Counted from the stretch's first letter, positions 1-11,424 are shown. The stretch is 64,000 nucleotides of DNA from Berberis thunbergii (GCA_003290165.1 QNQO01000671.1:496001-560000); one strand, 5' to 3'. The notes: generated from the sequence alone by a model not told the origin. Numbers and translations are program-made.

Positions 1-181
1 ATAAAAGCACTTACTGAATATTATTAAAAATATGAGGGCATTTATGAAAAGAATTATAATCTCTGACGGATCAGATCATGGACAACTCAAATAACTATAG
101 TTGAAACACACAGCTTCTGGTCCTTCAATGCATGCACAACCTCACATGCTTGAACAATAATAATAATTGGGAAATTCTAAA

Positions 182-346
182 TGTCGAGGGAAAGAGCGAG
201 GAAACCAGCGAGGTAAACGAGGTGGCGGGGGGTGAACCGTTCACCCCCCTCGAGATGTTTTCTGCGCGCGCATCTCGAGGAGGGTGAACGGTTCACCCCC
301 CGCCACCTCGTTTACCTCGCTGGTTTCCTCGCCCTTTCCCTCGACA
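182..346. repeat. 165-bp near-perfect foldback (hairpin) element
   Basis: Two arms of about 76 bases (182-257 and 271-346) are reverse complements with about two mismatches, around a 13-base loop. The outer ends read TGTCGAGGG and CCCTCGACA. Each arm contains a smaller near-palindrome, GGGGGGTGAA-CCG-TTCACCCCC. The element is strongly GC-rich inside AT-rich sequence. No clear target duplication is seen. A foldback-type MITE or a hairpin small-RNA source are both possible. Confidence 0.85.
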
Positions 347-454
347 CATAGAATAACTCATAATAATTATTATTATTTAATTTTTTAATTTTTTTTCTGA
401 ATCACTTACAAAAAAACACAACAATATTATCTCCCCAATTATATCGTACGGGGG

Positions 455-720
455 CTGAGGAAGATGTTCATTGGAAGATCTACAAAGAGGACCATTCCCG
501 TTACTAGGACGACGACTATCCACCAACATGAAGCACAAAACCCCTTTCAGGGCCAGATTCCTGTTCCATCATTTCAATAACCTGAAACAATGTCATTGTC
601 AACATCCACAACCTTTTTCTGTCTGATCAACAAATTCTCAGAGTATCTGCCTAACATAATAATGATATTTGCAAACTGACGAGTTATTCTTCTACATTGT
701 TCTTGGTCCCGTCCAAAAAG
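455..720. repeat. Local diverged repeat, copy A of three
   Basis: Shares blocks in the same order and orientation with 853-1160 and 4374-4690: a CCTTTCAGGGCCAGATTCCTGTT-like core, then CCTGAAACAATGTC, then a TCTGGTCCC..AGTAGTAATG..CTCAATGCA block. On the minus strand the core looks like a short coding piece after a TTTCAG acceptor-like sequence, but this copy has stops. Origin unknown. Confidence 0.55.
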
Positions 721-852
721 TAGTAATGACCTCAATGCATATTTGATGATTCTGATAAGCTAGCCTGAAGAAACAATAAGACACCAAGTCACAATGGCGA
801 AATGTGACTTCAGTAATACATTGTTATCTCACTAATAACGTTATTCAAAGCC

Positions 853-1160
853 AAGTATGATGCTTATTGGGAGATCGACACAGAGAACCACTTAGATAAA
901 AGATACAAGCACCTTCTAGCTTTGCGTTGGTGGGAGGACCACAAGCAGAAAACCCTTTCAAGGTCATTCTCTTGTTAGCAGCTATACAAGCAAGAAACAA
1001 AGTCTTTTTGGATGTCAAGCCTCTTTTAGTGGAATGAACACAATCGTCATCACTGTCTGGCCAACACAAGTGGGTTGTAAATGACACTTGTACACAAATT
1101 AAATCTCTTTCTAAATTATTCTGGTCCCCGCTTGAAAACAATTATGCTCTCAATGCAGAT
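853..1160. repeat. Local diverged repeat, copy B of three
   Basis: Same block order as copies A and C. Its minus strand is open for 98 codons (845-1141) and contains MTLKGFSACGPP, the counterpart of LALKGFLHMGAI in copy C. I recognise no protein family in it. Confidence 0.55.
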
Positions 1161-3810
1161 CTAATTAGCCACCATGTCAGAACATAAAACTCACGAGTAA
1201 TACCCAAAGCCTATAAGTATTTAAGGACTAATATTGATAGGTTGACAGGTAAAAAAATCATTATGGAGCTCTTAGTTAAAATGAATTAATTGCACGGTAA
1301 ACCAATGTGTAATGAACAATTAAAGGGCATCACAAGATGCTACATCTATCAAACTGGGTTGACTTTTATCTCTTGCATAGGCCTACTTCACTTGCATAAG
1401 AGTTGGGTCTCAACAAGACTACCAGATAAGATAAATTCCATTATCATAGGCGAGTTCTAGAAAGACAAGAAAATAGAGTTTAATTTTATTCGATAGAAAA
1501 TGTTAAGATTGAAAAGCAATGGTGATTCCTTAAGAGGGAGGCCATGTCAACATCAAAAGTTTATATAACACTGAATTCAAGGACCAGAAATCTGTGTGAT
1601 ATTAAATGACCAAAAGATCTGTACAAGAGACCAATGGGGTCATTTCCTTAGGACTACTGATGTTAATCAATGACTAAGCGATCCACTAACTCCACCAAAG
1701 ATTAACATAATACATTTTACGACAAACAGTAATTCAAGAAAGATTCAACCTACATTTAACAAGTCAAAACGCACAATTAACCAATTTATATTACTAAAAA
1801 TCAAATCAGGCAGCATGAAGTGGGGAATCTAGAAGAATGATTAACACTGCACCTTGTTAGGTGGTATGTAATTCAGCGGCCAAATAGTAGATATGTGTGA
1901 CTCGACTTTTTATGTACTAAATGACATGCCTAGGCAATCTAAGTGCACTACCATTGTTTCAACTAGCATTGATGGTGACAAATCCCTAAAACATGCTTTG
2001 AAACATAAAAGAAGAATCTGAGCAAGTGTGAAGCTTCACCTTACAAAAGTGATTTCTCCAGTGTTTTCAAGAGGCTCTTTATCAACCAAAAGGTCATAAT
2101 AATTGGCAATGCCTATCATTAAGATCGTGAATTTCTTTGATCATGAAGAGCGCATGCATGAAATTGTTGGAGCCAATAGTAATACAAAATATCAGAAGAT
2201 TAACAGCATCTATATAAAAGATAAACCTACTTATAAGCACTAAAGAAAGTGCAATCTTCATAAATAGAAATAGCAAAGCCATACAGAAAATCATAAATGG
2301 TGTGAAGTGGGTAACCATGCTGGAACATGATGACAATGCACAACCATTTCAAATTGTATCCAAGTTAACTGACCAGATGATAGATATGTGTGACTTCCAT
2401 GCATTCTGCTGAAAATAAATATGCATGGAACGGAACTGAAATATAGAAAATAGTTTGTTGAACTAGATCCTGCTAAAGATTAGAAACGTTAAATATTTTC
2501 TTCTATTACTTAAAACTTACCAGGTCTGATTGCTCAAAATGCCAATTGATGACAGATCAAAGGTTTGAACATAACTATGGAATAATCTACTTTCCATGCT
2601 TTTGAAAAGTAACAAATTTAGCACGTGCACGTCAATCTTCCCTGCTTTCTAATAGAGAAAAAAGATGAAAGTAACTGTCTCCAGGATAAGGAAAAGACTT
2701 TGAGAATGAAGGAAGAAACATATTTTCTATTAGTGTAGCTAGGATCTACAATAACTTTAGTTTCAATAAGTCATTACTTTACAATATGACAATAAAGTTG
2801 CTTCTATCATTACAAACAAATGACCTACTCATTAAATTATGTTAACCAGATGAATGATAGAACTCTGACAGATATAAGGAATACCCAATCCAGTCATCTA
2901 CCCAAAAAAAATCTAGGAATAGAGAATGATGATACCATTTCTCTCATAATGCCTTGCACGCATGTCTCCAGGTGTAAGAAGAGTTGCTTATACCATACGT
3001 AAATACATTGTGTTATTGCCACTGCCTAGATTGGCAGAGAAGAACTATTCACTCAGCAACTTGATCAGATCAGTTCATCTTTGTGCTTACCTAAAATACA
3101 GGTTATGGAAGATGAATACTTACAAGTGTCACAAATGGAAAGGAAACATCTGATGCTACAACTCTAGTCTTTAGACTGGAACAAGATCTTTCTTGTATAA
3201 GCACATGTATTAAAGGGCCAGATGCCCAGATCTAAAATATATGACTACCACCACTGTAGCTTTAACATATGTGTATTCTGCACCTACTTAATTTCGGCCA
3301 GGATATTTTATTGAACTGAAAGAGTCAAAAGGCCAAACATGAAAATTAAAAAAGGAGAGATACAAAAAGAAAGTTGTAACCAAACTATGGCATCCTAACT
3401 AGGTTGATATTCTTGCGATTTTTACTCTTGACAAATTATATAATATAAATTGAATTCACCTACTGTACAATATATTTTTACTCTTGTACTTATTCCTCAA
3501 TCCTCCACTTTCATATCTCTCTATCTTTATTATTATTCAGCAATAAAAAGTAATGTGCGCATTAGTTGTCTATATCTTCTTCTTCCACTTCTTCTCTTTT
3601 TATTTTTTTTCAGTTGTTTAACATTTCACACAATTGAAAGTTTGGTCTAATATCTTCCGGCAAAGAGCGCTTTTTCTAGATACCTTGTGAGGATCCCTTA
3701 ATCATTACCAAAAACTTTTAATAGAAAATAGGAAATTATTGGAAATCTGAAATATACAATGGAATTTGAATATTAATTACAAATGTCTTTTTTTTATGGG
3801 ATATACATAC

Positions 3811-4262
3811 TAGGGTTTTTTTTTCTGTCAACTTGCGTTTGGATCCTATAGTTTGTACATCTGGGTCCCAAATTTGTCCAACTTTGCGGCTGGGTCCCAA
3901 GACCATGTTGACCGTCAACTCTCCATAATATGGGACATAAACGCAAAGCTGGTATAAATTGTGGGCCTAAAGTCTAAATTTAGCTATACCGAAGGCAATA
4001 TATTTCAAAAATTAAAATTCATCGCCAAAGGTGTACTAAATTGGTAGAAGTGTGGCGGATGGTATCACACGTCACGGGTTCAAACCCGGCCGGTGGCATG
4101 GGGTTAAGGGTAAAAAAATAATAATAATTCATCCAATTACTAAATGGAGAGTTAACGATTAATGTGATCTTGACACCCATATTCAAAACTAGACAAATTT
4201 GGGACCAAACTCAAAGTTGATATAAATCATGGGACCCAAACGCACGGTAACTACCCTTTTTT
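3811..4262. mobile_element. MITE with long imperfect inverted repeats
   Basis: The left arm (about 3811-3935) and right arm (about 4143-4262) are imperfect reverse complements over more than 100 bases. Matching blocks include TGCGTTTGG, GGTCCCAAATTTGTC and AACTCTCCAT. The spacer between the arms holds a tRNA-like segment listed separately. A second partial copy of the right arm lies at 15043-15145, which supports a repeat family. Superfamily cannot be assigned because the target duplication is not clear. Confidence 0.75.
4038..4100 (+). promoter_or_regulatory. tRNA-like internal Pol III promoter (A and B boxes)
   Basis: A box-like TTGGTAGAAGTGTGG begins at 4041. A good B box, GGTTCAAACCC (consensus GGTTCRANNCC), is at 4077-4087, so the spacing of about 36 bases is right for a tRNA or SINE head. 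The B-box stem CGGG..CCCGG is paired. Sequence further out does not fold into a tRNA that I can recognise, so a SINE head nested in the MITE is more likely than a tRNA gene. Confidence 0.6.
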
Positions 4263-5648
4263 CGTCTAAAATTGAATTGAATATACTTGCGCTCAATTCG
4301 AATTTAAATTATTGACAGACCTAATCCTCTTGTTGTCATCTGATTCACAGGAGCATCTTAATCATAATTTAACACTGGGCTGAAGAAGACACTTACCTGT
4401 AGATATACCCAATGGATCACTGAATAATACCTAAAGGCCCAAAAACTATATGTTCACATTAGTGCAAAGACCACATCCAATAGCGCCCATGTGCAGAAAT
4501 CCTTTCAAGGCCAAACTCCTGTTTGCAGCATCAGTTACCTGAAACAATGTCTTTTCATGAGTGTACTTAATTATTTGTTGAACACATGATATTTGTAACT
4601 GATAAGAAAAAATGACTACCTGACTAAATTCTCTGCTCCCCTCAGAAAGTTAGTAATAAAAGCAATGCACATCCAATTAGCCAGTATTATCAAAGTTAAA
4701 TTAATAGGCTTGGTTTTATGTTTCATACTGAAAGAAATGCTAGACAAACCCACCATTTAGAATTCGTAATATTCACAACTAACGATGACGGCCAACTCAA
4801 AAATATTAGAGAGCTTTTAGAGGCTGGGGTGGTCATTGCCCCAGTCTAAATGGTAATAATGCTGATAATCAATCACATATCTGACACAATCTAAGGTTCA
4901 ATAACAATACTCTAAAAACACAAACAGAATGAAGATAGAAATCTTTTATTCAACTTGAATATATTCCTATTAACCAAGAACTGAATATTACATTGGCATA
5001 AACTCTTTTTGTAATATCAAACAACTTGCAAATGAAGAAACTAGACATAGTTCGAAAAGGAAACCCTAAACCTAGTTGAAATTAACAAAAGAAAATATTA
5101 TAAACCATACTTTGGAAGTAATCTCAAGATCTGGTGTGCATCCCAATTATGCATGATTCCTGTCATTCTCCCCTTCTCAAAGAAGCCCGTCCTCGAGCTT
5201 GGAGGATAAAACATTAACGAGCTAAACACGCAATGCCATGAACTTTCCTGTTAGAATGGCTTGCTACATCGAAAAAATTGATCCATAAAAAACATGACAA
5301 GAACAGTGCGCCACGATCATACTGCTTCAAAACCTTCCATGTAGTTGCTCTCAGAACCCAAAATGATCAACCACGAAAGTACTCGCACCCATCTGCAACA
5401 ATCAGTAATATACCCTTTGCTTAAGGCACCCAACGTGACCAAACAGCAACTGACGAAAGAAAATCTGAGTGGACTAATGATGACAACTCATCTAAAAGGC
5501 TGTTTATCAAAATGAATCAATAAGGAAGTAGTCCACAACACAACATATCTAGTTCAGGAGCAACAACCACATCTTGCCGAAAAAGTGGAAGAAATCACCT
5601 AAATAAAAAAACTACAAGATCAATCCTGATTATTGTGACTTCACTAGT
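4263..5648. other. Gene-less stretch with third local repeat
   Basis: Holds copy C of the local repeat (about 4374-4690). No protein-coding gene is seen. At 5160-5210 the minus strand reads LSSKLEDGLL-stop-EGEN, which resembles the end of some Ty3/gypsy pol proteins, but nothing upstream supports it. Confidence 0.4.
4374..4690. repeat. Local diverged repeat, copy C of three
   Basis: Carries the same ordered blocks as 455-720 and 853-1160: GGGCTGAAGAAGA, TTTCAAGGCCAAACTCCTG, TTACCTGAAACAATGTC, and CAATGCACATCCAATTAGCC. Same orientation as the other two copies. Confidence 0.55.
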
Positions 5649-6029
5649 ATCTTCTCTGAAAATATGGACTCCAATATGGCTTTCAAGTACCTTACTACTG
5701 ACAAAGTCCCTCCATGGGAAACAATCCATATAACTAAAAGGATCAAGGAAGCTTTAAACAAATTTGCAGGTTGTAGGATCATGCATGCAGTACGGGAAAC
5801 AAACCAGGCGGCGGATAAACTAGCAAAACTATTACCAAGTCATGAGTTTGTTGAGATCATACCAAGTTCTTTTGCGGAAGATATTAAAAAGATTGTATTT
5901 GATGATGTTAGAGGTAGGAAATATGCGCGAATGTAACCAATCTGTTCCTTACTTCTTTTTCTGTGGTCTGGGGAGCCCATATAAACCCCCATGCTTGCCT
6001 TTCAAAAAAAAAAATCTTCTCTGAAAATA
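5649..6029 (+). mobile_element. 5'-truncated L1-type LINE insertion with 16-bp target duplication
   Basis: The 16-base word ATCTTCTCTGAAAATA occurs at 5649-5664 and again at 6014-6029. Between them lie 349 bases that end in an 11-A run (6004-6014, whose last A is shared with the duplication). A duplication of about 15 bases plus a 3' poly-A is the signature of target-primed reverse transcription. Only the tail of the LINE was copied, the RNase H end of ORF2. Confidence 0.92.
5664..5936 (+). pseudogene. RNase H-like C-terminal fragment of a LINE ORF2
   Basis: An open frame of 90 codons reads through WETIHITKRIKEAL and HAVRETNQAADKLAKLL. In the plant RNase H-like family (RVT_3) found at the ends of L1-type ORF2 and in host-like genes, the equivalent RE.NQ.AD.LAK segment contains the last catalytic Asp, present here. 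Only the final third of the domain remains. The ATG is an accident of insertion: its A (5664) belongs to the duplicated target site and its TG (5665-5666) to the insert. The upstream catalytic residues are missing, so no activity is expected. Confidence 0.8.
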
Positions 6030-7166
6030 GAGAAGAAATCTGATAAGTAATGCAGTTCTGGTTTTGCAAATAGAGGAGGCAAATCTCGTATAATTTCCTC
6101 AAAAATGTCTCAAGGAAACTTAGGTTAGTAGTTTGTTCTACGGTGTTGCTAATTTTGTCCTATCAACAACAACTGGCAGCCTCTGCACATGAATCCTCAC
6201 AACATGAGGTCGGATTGGAAATCACATAGTTGCTCCATCAAACAACAATATTGCCTTTGAAATTCAGTCAAGTCCACTATTATATTGTACAATTACTTCA
6301 CCTGTGTAGCTCACAATCAAGAGGATAAGCTGCCTTATACGCACACTCGATGTCTCATCCCTTTTTCCACACATAATCACGACTGTGTCGTAACATAAAT
6401 CTTGTAGACTATGTCGACAATGGCTTTATTAAGAGAAGACATGAATTTTATATATTTATTTTTCTAAAACTCGGGTGCCATAAAAAGATTTGTGGGTGCA
6501 AGAAACCTACGTGCATGTGGCAGGTATACTGTGAGGAAGATGAGGTGTTTGTAGCCTTGTTGCAGAGTGGGCAGGGGTTTTCTACACTTTCTTAATACTC
6601 TGGGATGAAATTATAATGAGCGGAAAATCAAGTCAGTTTTTGGAATTTACTGAATGATCAGGATGTTTTTGAAACTTAGTGCACAAATTAAAGACGTTTG
6701 CAAATTTGAAACTAGGTGTATTTTTTCCCATAACAATACCTTGTAAAAATGGTGGATATTGAACAAATTTTGAAAGTTTAAAAGCAAAAAAAACCCCAAA
6801 GCCACAACTTGATGGAATAAATCTGCAGCAGTGAAGGGGTATCACGCAAGCATCCAAGTGAAGAATATACTGTTGATTGTGCCAAATAACAGCAACGGCA
6901 ACGATTGCAGAGTCTGGTATCGTACCATAATGAGGCCAATCGATGGTGGGATTTGCAACGACAACTGTTCCAAAGCTTTGTTTCCTTCAAACTTTTTCTT
7001 GTAAGTGAGCAAAAATAAAGGCGACCCTAAAAACATTCAAGCTCGAAGAGTAACATATCCCCAATGGTATACAACCAGTCGAAGAAAATTTCTTCAAGGA
7101 AGGTTTTGAATTCCAACACTAACATTGCAAAACAAAGGAGGCATGAAAGTGTAAGAGTCCATGACG
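6030..7166. other. Gene-less stretch
   Basis: Short overlapping frames on both strands, none with a recognisable domain. I see no repeat boundary here apart from the start of the hAT-like element at its right end. Confidence 0.5.
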
Positions 7167-7174
7167 ATTCCAAC

Positions 7175-8239
7175 CAAGGATGCACGGACTCGGACTCAGA
7201 CTCGGACACGGATACGACACGGCGACTCGACAATTTTCAAAAAAATAAGATTCGGCGACACGGTCAAACTTAAATTTTTACTATTTTTTTTTGTAACTCA
7301 TAAGAACATAAAATCATAAATAAATTAATAATACTATCAAACTGTAAAGGCTCCACTTCCAGAAGAGAATAATTTAATCAAACCAACAATTCAGCAAATC
7401 ATGGCAGTAGTGCTTGGTCCTCATATCGATATTGTAGCAATCAACACCATTTAGGGAAAAAAAAGTGTTTACTTCACGATATTGACTTTAGACTGCTAAA
7501 ACAAGCTCCTGGTTTTTTAATTAAGTACTGAGGTTTACTCAACTTTCTAAGTGTCTGTAATTCTGTATCACTAGATACATTGAAATATTTGTAATTCGAT
7601 TCTCTCATTTCATTTCTTTCAGTAAGTAAGCATCAAGGCTGTGTGGTCGCACAGAACCAATTACAGGGAAAACAAAGAAAAATAAAAAGAAACTAAGAGA
7701 AAGAAGACATAATGATGATCTCGATTTTTTAAGCTCATCACAGAATGAAACAGAAACAAAAAAAAAGAACACAGAAAGCAGAAATCGCAGAAAAAAAAAA
7801 AAGATACCTGAGGACGACATCGCAAAAATCAGTGTCTTCCTCCTTTTCTCTCTGTCGAATCGCGTCGAACGATCTCCCTCTCTCTGTCGATCGATCTCCA
7901 TCTCTCTGTCAAACGATTTCCCTCTCTCTGTTGATAGATCGAAAGTTGTGATCGATTTCCCACTCTGTCGAACGATCTCCCTGTCGAATCGCGTCGAACG
8001 TCTCTCTGTCGAAGACCTCTCTCTCTGTTGATCGATTTTTTAGGGTTTTGTTGCAATCGATCGAAAAGGAAATGAGTTTATATATACACACGTGTCCGGA
8101 CCGTGTCTGGACCATGTTTGTGCTGTGTCCGTGCCAGTCAACAAATTTTGACCGTTGACCACATGTTGAACGCGTATCCGTGTGCGACACGTATTTGACA
8201 CGTGATACGGCGGTATTTTGGAGAGTCGATGCATTCTTG
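7175..8239. mobile_element. Non-autonomous hAT-like element, copy 1
   Basis: Both ends carry an imperfect terminal inverted repeat: left CAAGGATGCACGGACTC, right (reverse complement) CAAGAATGCATCGACTC, 14 of 17 identical. The element is flanked by a perfect 8-bp target duplication ATTCCAAC (7167-7174 and 8240-8247). A CA-GG start and an 8-bp duplication are hAT features. Both subterminal regions are rich in GACACGGATACG-like motifs in opposite orientations. No transposase is present. Relatives lie at 15310-16085 and 16651-17339. Confidence 0.88.
7600..8095 (-). promoter_or_regulatory. Promoter, GA-rich leader and first-exon-like segment inside hAT copy 1
   Basis: Reading the minus strand, a TATATATAAA box (8077-8086) is followed by AAAACCCTA (8041-8049, a telo-box-like motif of plant 5' regions). 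A GA-rich leader with repeated GAGAGAGG and TCGATCGACAGAG units (7830-8035) comes next. Then an ATG at 7818-7820 opens ATG TCG TCC TCA G, which is followed at once by a good splice donor, CAG/GTATCT (7801-7810), and a T-rich stretch. That layout is a complete plant promoter plus first exon. Whether it is captured host DNA or the original transposase promoter is inference. A similar TATA-to-leader block occurs near 19808-19835. Confidence 0.5.
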
Positions 8240-8247
8240 ATTCCAAC

Positions 8248-9590
8248 TCATCATCAATCAAATGATTGTCTTGTACGCGAAAGAAAAAAAAGTAATACAA
8301 ATTTGTTCATGTCATACGGCACTCGAGCGCAAAAACACATCCAACATTTTACAAGAGAACTTTTGTACTTGGCAGAAGGGCAAGCAACAGCCATAAAGAG
8401 GTATGCCAATTTTTATAACCAAAATACAAATCCCATATCAAAGTGAATTTACAAAAACATTATCATGTAAGAAAAGCTCACTGTTATGGTCCATAACTCT
8501 ATAGACAATTATGCTACCCATTAAACGTACTCTTGCAACCCTATCTTCTATATCTTGGCCTTCATATTTTGAAGTGGATTTCAATTCATGCAATGGCTTG
8601 CAGATCAATGGTTCAATTTCTTTAGCTTGCTCTTGACCAATATGCAACTACGTTACCTAGCGTTTCATCACAGCTCTCTATTATAAGCAATGATAGGACA
8701 ATTTCTAGTCAACTAACAATCACCTTATCATTCCCTTTGAGGTCGCATCACCTCCAACTTTTCGATGTAAACTGCAACATAAAAGAGAAGCATAATTACA
8801 CCAAATGTACTAAGGCAGCATCCAACCCCCTCCCTCTAACAACAATAAATGCTAACACACACTATGCCAAGCAAAATCGAGAACCTCACGAAAAGCTTAT
8901 TTTCCTTATGCGTTATACTGTTACTATATTAAACACATTGATGGCATTTGTACAGCCAATATTCCATGAACCACTTAAGTATATAGAAAGGACATCATGT
9001 CTAATCACATAAGCAAGATCCTTTTTCATGCCATTATATCATCTCTAAGCATATCATGTTCTAGTGGGACTTATGCATACGTCCAATTTTAATCATCCTC
9101 ATGCTAAAACACATCCAAGCCAACTTACATAACATCCCTTAGTTGAATCATCACACTAACAATCCCTACCAAGACCAGTTGGTAGACCAGAAAAGTTATC
9201 CAACTCACAAAACATCATCTATCAAATAATTCCAACCACTAATAACATCATAGATAGATATGTGGCATCTGTTCTCTCCTTCACTTTTGCATGTTCACAT
9301 AAAGCCATATTAGGAAGTACTTACCTTGTCAGAGTGAACAAAGGCACCCTCAATTAAAGACCTTCATTTCTATATCCATCTTGCTCACACTTAAAACCAA
9401 TGCAGGTGAACTTAAGAAACTTAAACTAAGTGTTTAGGTGACTTAATAAACAACAAGAAGAAAGTAGAGAGAGAGAGAAGAAAGGAAGAGAGAAAAAATG
9501 GAGAAAAAGGGAGAACAATGTTATCTCCATCGTTCCATCTCATATGTAATTAGGTATTATAAGATCCTGCAAAATACAATGATAACAAAT
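8248..9590. other. Gene-less stretch, possible copia LTR remains at right end
   Basis: No recognisable coding sequence. The right part borders the minus-strand copia relic. If that relic's 3' LTR is present it begins at about 9600 and runs leftward (TGTCAGGGACATTTG on the minus strand), but I could not find its other end. A GA-rich run lies at 9468-9515. Confidence 0.4.
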
Positions 9591-9600
9591 GTCCCTGACA

Positions 9601-10430
9601 ACACTCTCCCTCAAGTTGGTGGAAAGATATCAGTGATGCCCAAATAGGCGAGCATTAATAACACCCATAGTCAATGCATCAGCCACCTAATCACTAGTCT
9701 TGACATAGGAGAACAAATCAATGCACAATGAAGTTTTTCTTGATAAAATGCCTACTCACATCAATGTGGTTTGTCTTGTAATATTGAATGGGTTGTGAGA
9801 AATACTGATAGCAGCTTTGTTGTCACAACAGCTCATTGCTCCCCTACTAGATTAACCAAGATCTCTTAACATAATTTGGAGCCACAGTAACTTAAAAAAC
9901 CCCATGTGCCATGGACCTAAATTCAGCTTTTGTGCTAGACCCCATGTGCCATCACCTATCAGTCACAGACTGCCCAATCAGCATCAGTGTAAGCTTTAAA
10001 GAACAACTGTGCATGTCTACCAAATAATGTTCATTTACCACGCCTTCACTTGAGATAGCAAAGTACTCGATAAGCGGCCTCAAGGTAAGGTGTCCGCGGT
10101 GCTTGCATAGACTGACCAATGACAGTAACCACATATGGGGTGCTAAGAGACAAATATATTAACCTAACCGCCATTGCTACTCGCTGGAATCTCCCCACAT
10201 CATCTTACGGGTCCCCACCACCTCATTGAGTTGATGGTTTTGCTTAATGGGAACATTAACATTCGGAGATCCAAGATGTATGTTTCAGTCAATAGATCCA
10301 ATACATACTTTAATTGGGACATGAACACACTTTTGTTCGACCTGCACGCCTCAATGTCAAAAACATATCTCAACTCAACTCACCAAGATCTTTAATCTCA
10401 GATTAGTTCCCAGATAAGTCTTCAACCTTT
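9601..10430 (-). pseudogene. Ty1/copia pol relic (end of RT through RNase H)
   Basis: Translated in pieces from right to left on the minus strand, the order of copia pol motifs is kept: IKDLGEL, a YVLDLLTET-like block, SMQAPRTPYLEAAYRVLCYLK, AYTDADWA, STKAEFRSMAHG, CDNKAAISISHNP, then VKTSDQVADALTMG. These are the conserved RT tail and RNase H motifs of Ty1/copia. Stops and frameshifts occur throughout. A block between TDADWA and STKAEF (the SGYC segment) is missing. TNLRESV-like residues and a purine tract precede an LTR-like start at 9600. The relic is not functional. Confidence 0.85.
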
Positions 10431-10515
10431 GTGGATGAAGGATTAACTAACTTGGTCTCCAAAGCCCAGCATATGGGGTGATTCATGGATTTCAAGTATC
10501 CCCTTCATCTCCATT

Positions 10516-11417
10516 CAATATTTTAAAAAGTGTTTTTAAGCACTTGGGTGGTTGGGCTTTTTTCAATGTGAAATGGCATATTGATGTGTAACGAGGTGCA
10601 ATCAAGGCGTGCACTTCAATTTTTCAGAAAAAATAATGAAAACAATATTAAATTTAAAAAAAAAATCAAGAAAATGTGAAACAATCGTCAATGCAAGAGA
10701 TAACATGAAACAATCAGTAATTGAGCCGTTAGAATTACCTCATCATTAACGTTGTTGCTAGATAGCTTAAAAATGAAATTGTTTTCGTGGCACTATGTAG
10801 TCTTTATGGGACATTGTGGCATTACTAATTTACTAAATGATTCATATCAGAGTTGGTAAGTGGATGAGATAAGCCATATAATATAGTTTTGTGGTACATG
10901 TGATTGATATATTTGTTAAATAGCTAAGATTTTAAAATAGGAAGCTCCCATAATACTCGCTTGTATATCTATAAATATTTGTAAACCAATGATTAAAACT
11001 TATGTGTCCACAAATATATCCTATAATCTCCCAAGTTATTGTAATTTGTAGCCTTCCCTTGTATATCTCCCACTGTATATTTTGTTATCTACTGTAATAG
11101 TAGTAAACTTTCACTATTATTGTGTCCACCATATTATCTTCCACTATATTATGTTAGACTAATAGTTGTAGCATTCTAATACTATATTTTGTTAACTCTT
11201 ATATATCTATGATAATTATAAGTAAACTCTATTTTTGCACATCCCATCGAGATCTAGAATGTACCAAATAAGTAACTTGTATGCATCAAGGCGTATGCAT
11301 CGCCTAACAACTTGTATGCATTGTATAATTTATATACACATAACAATGCATACGCATTGAGGAGTTTTTGGTTTGCTTCGCATTGAAGCTTACACATTAA
11401 TCGCCTTTTAAAACAAT
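10516..11417. mobile_element. hAT-like non-autonomous element nested by the copia relic
   Basis: Termini CAATATTTTAAAAAGTG (left) and CATTGTTTTAAAAGGCG (right, reverse complement) match at 13 of 17 positions. The flanks are TCTCCATT (10508-10515) and CCTCCATT (11418-11425), an 8-bp duplication with one mismatch. The interior is AT-rich and has no transposase. The right subterminal region repeats GCATNCGC-like motifs. It separates two pieces of copia pol on the same strand. Confidence 0.65.
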
Positions 11418-11424
11418 GCCTCCA

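Larger units (their letters stand above)
347..3810. other. Gene-less AT-rich stretch with local duplications
   Basis: No reading frame here is longer than about 100 codons and none matches a family I recognise. It opens with an ATT-rich run (348-370). Two copies of a diverged local repeat lie at 455-720 and 853-1160 and are listed separately. A second weak local duplication has the core AGATATGTGTGACT near 1890 and near 2385. It could be intronic or intergenic; the sequence does not decide. Confidence 0.5.

Noticed and set aside
4021..4100. Possible genuine tRNA gene from the A and B boxes.
   Set aside because: No acceptor stem or anticodon arm can be drawn, and the segment lies in the middle of a MITE.
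5160..5215. Minus-strand LEDGLL-stop-EGEN text like the end of a chromovirus pol.
   Set aside because: Only about ten residues agree; no chromodomain, integrase or LTR is seen next to it.
7027..7273. Open frames with SESESES and DSDSDSD runs.
   Set aside because: They are translations of the GGACTCGGACTC subterminal repeats of hAT-like copy 1 and do not continue into any protein.
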